This document shows positions 59,081-64,000 of a stretch of 64,000 bases of DNA, one piece after another. A model generated the notes under the pieces. That model saw only the letters and a program-made list of their open reading frames with translations, was not told where the DNA came from and searched no databases. The DNA is from Blasia pusilla (lineage: Eukaryota > Marchantiophyta > Marchantiopsida > Blasiales): positions 60,760,001 to 60,824,000 of the forward strand of contig CM114271.1 in assembly GCA_050084515.1 (NCBI GenBank), written 5' to 3'. Both the position numbers and the translations under genes were made by a program. Position 1 is the first letter of the stretch, and every line of letters begins with the position of its first letter.

Positions 59081-59781
59081 TACTCGGCAGTGTTTGCTCT
59101 CACTCGGTAGTGCCGCTTGTTTAGTTGTGCTCGAGTGCTTGTTTAGTTGGCGAGTTTGAATATCAGTGCGTGCTCAAGGGCACGGGTACGCCCTTGATTG
59201 ATTGCTCATCCCTCTGCCACCTCTTACCTTCATGCAGAAGCTATGTAGACGCGTCTGGTTGCGCATTTGCTTGCTGGTGCCTCCTTGCACCTACTGTGCA
59301 TTGTCCTTGTTGTCAAAAGAGGCCAAGCTATCTTAGTGATCTTGGTTCTGGTTTTGGTTTCTCCCTACATTTCTGATGCACTAAGTCCACGTCTCATTGG
59401 ATGGAGTAAGGTGTCTACTCGATGGAATAGTTCCTAGGTCTGGGTTTGGCTCCATGGGTTGGCGGTGGCACTAAATTCTAAGGCATCCCCATCATAATCC
59501 AATTTGGATCCAGAGTTGAGTATTGATAGCTAGGGAGGGAGAGTCTTGTGACAGAAATTCATACATGGGATACCACAACTTCCATAAGTCACTCGCTTCT
59601 CAAAGATAGCATTACATGTGTCATTTGCTATGGATGATTCATCCGCAAACTCTTTCTCTCCTAGCTACGAAAGTCATCTCCAAATATGTATATTAACTAC
59701 CACACTCTTTCCAGTTGGTGCTCTCTGAGGTGACTTGTTCATCTCTTGTGGTTCTGAGACGCATGTAATAGGTCTATCTAC

Positions 59782-60276
59782 CTAAATAGGGGATGTCCTA
59801 TGAGACTCCGAATGCTGTTTTTTTACATTGAGGTTCGAAGATCTCTGCCGTTTCTTTGCAGATCCCCTCTCGTTCGTGTTGACCCTCTCGTTATTGGTCC
59901 TTCTAAGCCGATATGGGAGCGTCCCCTGTACTTCAATAAAAATTTTCTTTCCCAAACCTTCAATTGGTTCGGGATGATACCCCTTGTCTGACAACGCAGG
60001 GTGTGATCCAGCAAGAAGGGATTCCTTTACCCCACCTTCGAAGCCTGGAACGTGTTCGGGAGTGAGTCTCTCTCCCCAAGGACTGCTTGGAAAGTGAGAC
60101 TTTTTCCACTTACTCAAACACATGACTTCTTCTCCAGATATGGGGGACCACTTGGAGCTTTCCAATGGTTCAACATCAGGTGACTTTACACCATAATGCT
60201 TTTTGGATGCAGTTGCCTTAGACACACTCTTCCCCTTCCCTTGTGTTGACTTGCGCGCTGTGACTATGGTTGCCAT
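59782..60276 (-). CDS. Unidentified 164-codon ORF within the Helitron
   Basis: A Lys/Ser-rich N-terminus (MATIVTARKSTQGKGKSVSK) is followed by a more ordinary middle (SKWSPISGEEVMCLSKWKK, FPSSPWGERLTPEHVPGFEG) and a basic tail. I recognise no domain. Codon use is not obviously random, but the opposite strand also has short open frames. It lies upstream of RepHel on the same strand, in a part of the Helitron that plain RepHel elements do not need. It could be captured host or retroelement coding sequence, or chance. Confidence 0.3.
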   Translation of the reverse strand: MATIVTARKSTQGKGKSVSKATASKKHYGVKSPDVEPLESSKWSPISGEEVMCLSKWKKSHFPSSPWGERLTPEHVPGFEGGVKESLLAGSHPALSDKGYHPEPIEGLGKKIFIEVQGTLPYRLRRTNNERVNTNERGSAKKRQRSSNLNVKKQHSESHRTSPI

Positions 60277-60329
60277 GTTTGGTTGGATGTATTTCGTTTT
60301 GCACCTCTGTCCAAAATGGCCGCAGGTCT

Positions 60330-60565
60330 GAGAGCCGTGCTCAGGAGCCCCTGGAGCCGAGCCGAGTAGAGATCGTGCTAGGGAGTTGCTGGAGTTGCGG
60401 TCGGAGGTGGAGCGGGAGACAGAACTGGAGTTGAGTCGAGTAGTAACCGTGCTTAGGAGCCGCTAGAGTTGCAGCCGGAGGAGGAGCGGGAGACAAAGCT
60501 GGAGCTGAGTCGAGTAGTAACCGTGCTCGGGAGCCGCTAGAGCTGCAGCCGAAGTCGGAGTTGGA
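60330..60565. repeat. 74-bp tandem repeat, about 3 copies
   Basis: Units begin at 60359, 60433 and 60507 with GAG(C/T)CGAGTAG, and contain GTGCT..GGAG.CGCTAGAG and GGAGCGGGAGACA. A partial unit precedes 60359. The period is not a multiple of three. Confidence 0.9.
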
Positions 60566-61006
60566 GCAGTAGATGGAGTCGTAGATGGGCTCACACTTTA
60601 AGGTGATGAATCGGGAGGAGACAACACCACCTGGATTGTAGGGAGCAAACAAACATTAGAATGTTATCGTGTGTATTGCTAGAGGTAGAGTTCGGAATCT
60701 ATTGCATTACTTGTAATAGTCTACTACCTCAGAATGCATGCCTCAACCGTTTGTGAAAATAAAGCAAGTAAATTGACTCACGCCACCTGATTGTCGAGAG
60801 CACAGTGGGGAGTTCTAATCTCTGTGCAGCAATAAATACAATGCCCCTCGTAGGTTTGAAACCTGAACGCATCGTCTTGATCCCTCTCGCCAACTTTTCA
60901 CTAAGTGAGAGGTCATTTAAATCAACGGATGTCCCTTCTCCCGAAGATCTTAACTGTCCAAGGACGAAATTTTGACAACTCGCATAAAAAGCCTCAAGCG
61001 GCGGAT

Positions 61007-61022
61007 AACCCTAAACCCTAAA
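61007..61022. promoter_or_regulatory. Telo-box / interstitial plant telomere motif
   Basis: AACCCTAAACCCTAAA is two plant-type telomere units. In plants this motif is a known promoter element of growth-related genes. It lies 135 bp inside the Helitron 5' end. No function can be assigned. Confidence 0.4.
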
Positions 61023-61288
61023 ATGCACCATCCAACGGCTATGAGAAAACATGCATCATAATCCAATTTTTTGATCTCCTCATTTGGCGAAAAGTCCACA
61101 CGGAAAAAGGCTGGCTGGTTGCACTTCTGAGAACGCGTTCTCCCATAATAATATAGATTTTATTTATATAATAATTGGCAACCACATATGCATAATACGA
61201 AAATATAACATAACAAAATAGACAACATTTTTGAATTTTGTTCTTTAACCATGTTGGAGGGGTAGAAAAAAGAAACGAATAAGATTTG

Positions 61289-61317
61289 AATGAATATATA
61301 TATATATATATTCATTA
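61289..61317. repeat. AT palindrome around a (TA)n tract
   Basis: AATGAATATAT ... ATATATTCATT surrounds a (TA)n core, a cruciform-prone site. Confidence 0.85.
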
Positions 61318-61751
61318 ATAATTAATTTAATATTATAATGGGTGATTATAAATATTAATAAAATATAAATAATCAAAAATTTAATTTTTTTACGTGAACT
61401 CATATTTGATGGAGAAAGTAATAAATATTTAATGGAGGAGTAGATTTTGTTTAAATCTTTTGGAAAGATAAACTTATTTAGTGTATTGGGATATCATTTA
61501 AATTTGAACGGGAAAGTATAATTACTAAGAACAATGAAATGTTATTACTCTTCTAAGATTTTAGAAAATAGAAATTATTTTTAAAATTTAAAAGAAGTAA
61601 CATGATCATTTGAAGAAATAATTATATTAATGCACATGTTATATTTTGGGAAAGGAAAATAAATTTGAATGGAAAAGGAAAAGTTTGAATTTGTTTGTAG
61701 CATCATTAATCCCTTCACTAACAAAAGCTCTTCAAACACTTTATTTATTTT

Positions 61752-61778
61752 CCGTGCATAGCACGGGTACCTTACTAG
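61752..61778 (+). mobile_element. Helitron 3' terminus
   Basis: CCGTGC ATA GCACGG hairpin (61752-61766), then GTACCTTACTAG ending at 61778 with T following. A classic plant Helitron end. Its body would extend left on the plus strand, opposite to the Helitron at 51689-61157. The 5' end was not found. Confidence 0.65.
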
Positions 61779-62106
61779 TAAAATTAATTCTCAAAAAGTG
61801 AAGCCTTTCTCGAAAAAGACGATTCTTTGGAAAGTATAATATTCACACACGTCAAGTTTAAAGTGGATTTTGTATGTGCATGATGTTTTTTTTTTTCGGA
61901 CAATACCTCTTCCAACATCCATACAAAATTTCTACTACCATTGGATCACCATCATCCGACATCTCAAAGCTAGAAGAAACACATAGTAGAGTTTAGAGAC
62001 GTCATAGCCTCCTTGAAAGTGGCAAAGTTCTTATAAGAATATTTGCATGGACCTAGGTTAGTATTTAATGGTGTTATAAAGTGGGAAATTATGAAAGGTG
62101 TTTATT

Positions 62107-62131
62107 TACGTAGCACGTGCGTTCTCACTAG
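62107..62131 (+). mobile_element. Helitron 3' terminus, second type
   Basis: ACGTAGCACGTGCGTTCTCA then CTAG (62128-62131) followed by T; GCACGTGC forms the stem. It may belong to a short non-autonomous Helitron between 61779 and 62131. Confidence 0.5.
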
Positions 62132-63000
62132 TTATAATATTCATTTGGAAGGAAAGTGTAGTTGTGAGGAAATTTTTGTTATCTTCCCCAAATCGCAAGC
62201 TTCCTAACTTCTCTATCTTTTGAAGCTCCTTCTTGGAAAAACCACATTCCTAGCAAAAGGTTGAAAAGACACTAGATATTCCAATTAGGCTAAAGCAAAG
62301 GACGATACAGACACTCACTAACCTCCAACCTACTTTTTATTTGAAAAATTAGTGTGGTGGTATGATAAGACATCAATTAATGATATGTTGCTGAATAATG
62401 GAGATTAAAAATATTATGAAGCTGTAAAAAAATTTGAAGATAGATATGCATGCACATAATTTTTCGTTTAGGATTGACAACATATGAAACAACCATGGAA
62501 AACCAATTTGACTTTAAGTTATGCAAATGAATGTGGGCTCTTGGATATAAAAGGATTTGTATGATTGGATCATAAATTCCTCTCCTTCCATGTATTTGGG
62601 AAGATCCAAAAGAACGATGCCGAAATATCTATGGATTACCTCTAACAATCTTTTATAATTTCAAATACAAAATACCTACGGAATAATTTTTTTTTTCATA
62701 ATTTTCAAATACTTTTTATTTCTAGATTTTTTGTATTCCCATCTGATATAATATAATGGGAGAGTGACTCTTCATTTTGCAAATTCTTTTCTTTACAAAT
62801 GATATACCAATATATCGTTTCTTTTGAACCAATGGGATCGCTTCCATTCTAGAATGTTCAAAATGACATTTAAAAATAAATTATTAAAGATGATATAAAC
62901 ATGTGCATCACACTAACTTACATTGATATATATACATGTTTGGCACTAATCAAACGGCGATCTCTCGTTCAAAGAAAAGAATCATAACTCCCCATGGGCA
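62132..63000. other. AT-rich gene-less sequence
   Basis: Nothing recognised. Confidence 0.6.
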
Positions 63001-63855
63001 TGTCCAAATTGAGGTCGTGAGAATCATAATCTTTTCTCTCTCCCATTGTTTCTTTCTGCGGAATTTACTATCGACCACTTCCATGCTCAATAAAATTTGG
63101 TGCGACACTATCGCGGAGTAACTCGTGACCACAATCATTCCATGTGGGCCCGCTAACAACCGGGGTTAGTGGCGACGGAATGGGTGGTAACACCGTGGCA
63201 AGGATTAACCCGGTTTTTCTTATTAGTGCATGTTCCTAATAATAAAAAGTGGCCCTTGGGGATGTAATACATCGCCTGAGGTGGGGAAGCATATGCAATA
63301 TGAGCATTTCCGATAACTATTTCAAGTCTTGCACCCCTCTGAAACGCGCTCAGTAACGCTCGCAGCGATGTCGAACAGTCAACGCACGCCCGGGGAATGG
63401 TTTCCGCGAATCCGCAGCAGTGGCGCTCCCAAGATTGTCGCCGTGTTGCGATCCGGGAAGCGAGCATGGCGACGAGACCGTCAATCTCGAGCAGATGCGG
63501 CGTAGCAAAGGCCGACTGTTTGCTGTTCCGGGTTTGAAGGTCTTATTCGCTCTGACTCACTCCTTTCCAAATTCCATGCAGTGTGAGTCATAAGGTGATT
63601 GTCCAACTCTTGCGCTGTCCCGGGCTTTATTTGGCTCCCTGCGCCTATTTTCGGCGGACCAGTGCGGGCGGACACGATACGCGTCGAGAGATTCTCGTGG
63701 GCACAGCAGCCGCGGGGAGATTCAAGACATCCCGACCTTCCGTCGTACTCACTAATAATCACAATCTTGCATGCACATTGCGCAGCTCAGTGGAGCTTTT
63801 TTTGTCGGCGCTCGTCGTCGTCGGGCGCACTTATTTTGGACCGGAGTTTTCCTCG
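63001..63855. other. CpG-rich stretch without a recognisable gene
   Basis: Composition like the other islands. ORFs up to 117 codons on both strands are unrecognised. It may be the edge of a host gene outside the window. Confidence 0.4.
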
Positions 63856-63887
63856 AGAGAAATCCCATGCATGCATGGGATTTCTCT
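63856..63887. repeat. Perfect 32-bp palindrome with no spacer
   Basis: The 16-base left half AGAGAAATCCCATGCA is followed directly by its exact reverse complement. The centre ATGCATGCAT contains overlapping CATGCATG (RY-type) motifs. It sits at the junction between the CpG-rich stretch and AT-rich DNA. Confidence 0.97.
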
Positions 63888-64000
63888 TTTCCCAAATTTA
63901 CTTTTGAGTTTGTTTCGGGATTTTTTTAAATTTTAATTAAAAAAATTGTACTTGGGAAATGTTTTTTTTTGGAAAAATTTATTAATTATTCGTGTCTAAT

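Larger units (their letters stand above)
51689..61157 (-). mobile_element. Autonomous-type Helitron, 9.5 kb, inactivated
   Basis: The 5' end on the minus strand is TCTATATTATTATGGGAGAA at 61157, preceded by A. The 3' end is CACCTTACTAA at 51689, followed by T. This gives the TC...CTRR ends and A/T insertion site expected of Helitrons. The usual 3' hairpin is missing or eroded. Inside lies a Rep-helicase gene (51787-57565 and upstream exons) plus about 3 kb of 5' sequence (58130-61157). That 5' stretch contains tandem repeats and an unidentified ORF and may be captured DNA. The pairing of these two ends is inferred from orientation and the enclosed gene. Confidence 0.7.

Overview
This window looks like a transposon-dominated stretch of a land-plant nuclear genome. 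Three kinds of evidence support that: degenerate Ty1/copia and Ty3/gypsy polyproteins, a plant-type Rep-helicase Helitron with introns, and one intronless plant-type WD40 gene of the JINGUBANG family. The wording of the gypsy RNase H and integrase and of the copia RNase H resembles elements I associate with bryophytes and other early land plants. That lineage call is only an inference. I see no bacterial operons, CRISPR arrays, rRNA genes or convincing tRNA genes.

Layout. 1-877 is an almost complete LTR of a gypsy family (minus strand). 1465-1690 holds a CACTA-transposase remnant. 2024-8190 holds minus-strand copia remains (gag, integrase, reverse transcriptase, RNase H, polypurine tract) broken by about 2.3 kb of other sequence. 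8463-8526 is a pure AG microsatellite. 8527-19178 has no recognisable gene. It includes Helitron-like 3' ends at 13815 and 17932, and a CpG-rich island at about 14130-17480 with a perfect 27-bp-arm hairpin. 19179-29292 is a gypsy retrotransposon on the plus strand: an 880-bp 5' LTR, a long GC-rich leader, gag with zinc knuckles, RT, RNase H, integrase, then a recognisable PHD-finger coding segment, and a truncated 3' LTR bracketed by 122-bp direct repeats. A second copia fragment follows at 29419-30120.

32231-38110 is a CpG-rich island carrying the only likely host gene, a JINGUBANG-like WD40 protein on the minus strand with a one-base frameshift in its last blade. 38111-49690 is mostly AT-rich decayed sequence, with a diverged copy of the gypsy leader at 42160-43020. 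49691-51660 is another gene-less CpG-rich stretch.

51689-61157 is a 9.5-kb Helitron on the minus strand, with 5' TC, 3' CTAA and an A/T insertion site. Its Rep-helicase gene still splices conceptually into frame across seven introns. It carries four nonsense codons, a microsatellite-driven frameshift and one lost splice donor. Two more Helitron-like 3' ends follow at 61778 and 62131, and a perfect 32-bp palindrome lies at 63856-63887.

How the parts relate. The transposons are independent selfish units, all broken, and partly nested or recombined. The islands with high CpG are the likeliest host DNA. Of these only the JINGUBANG-like locus has a gene that can be named from sequence.
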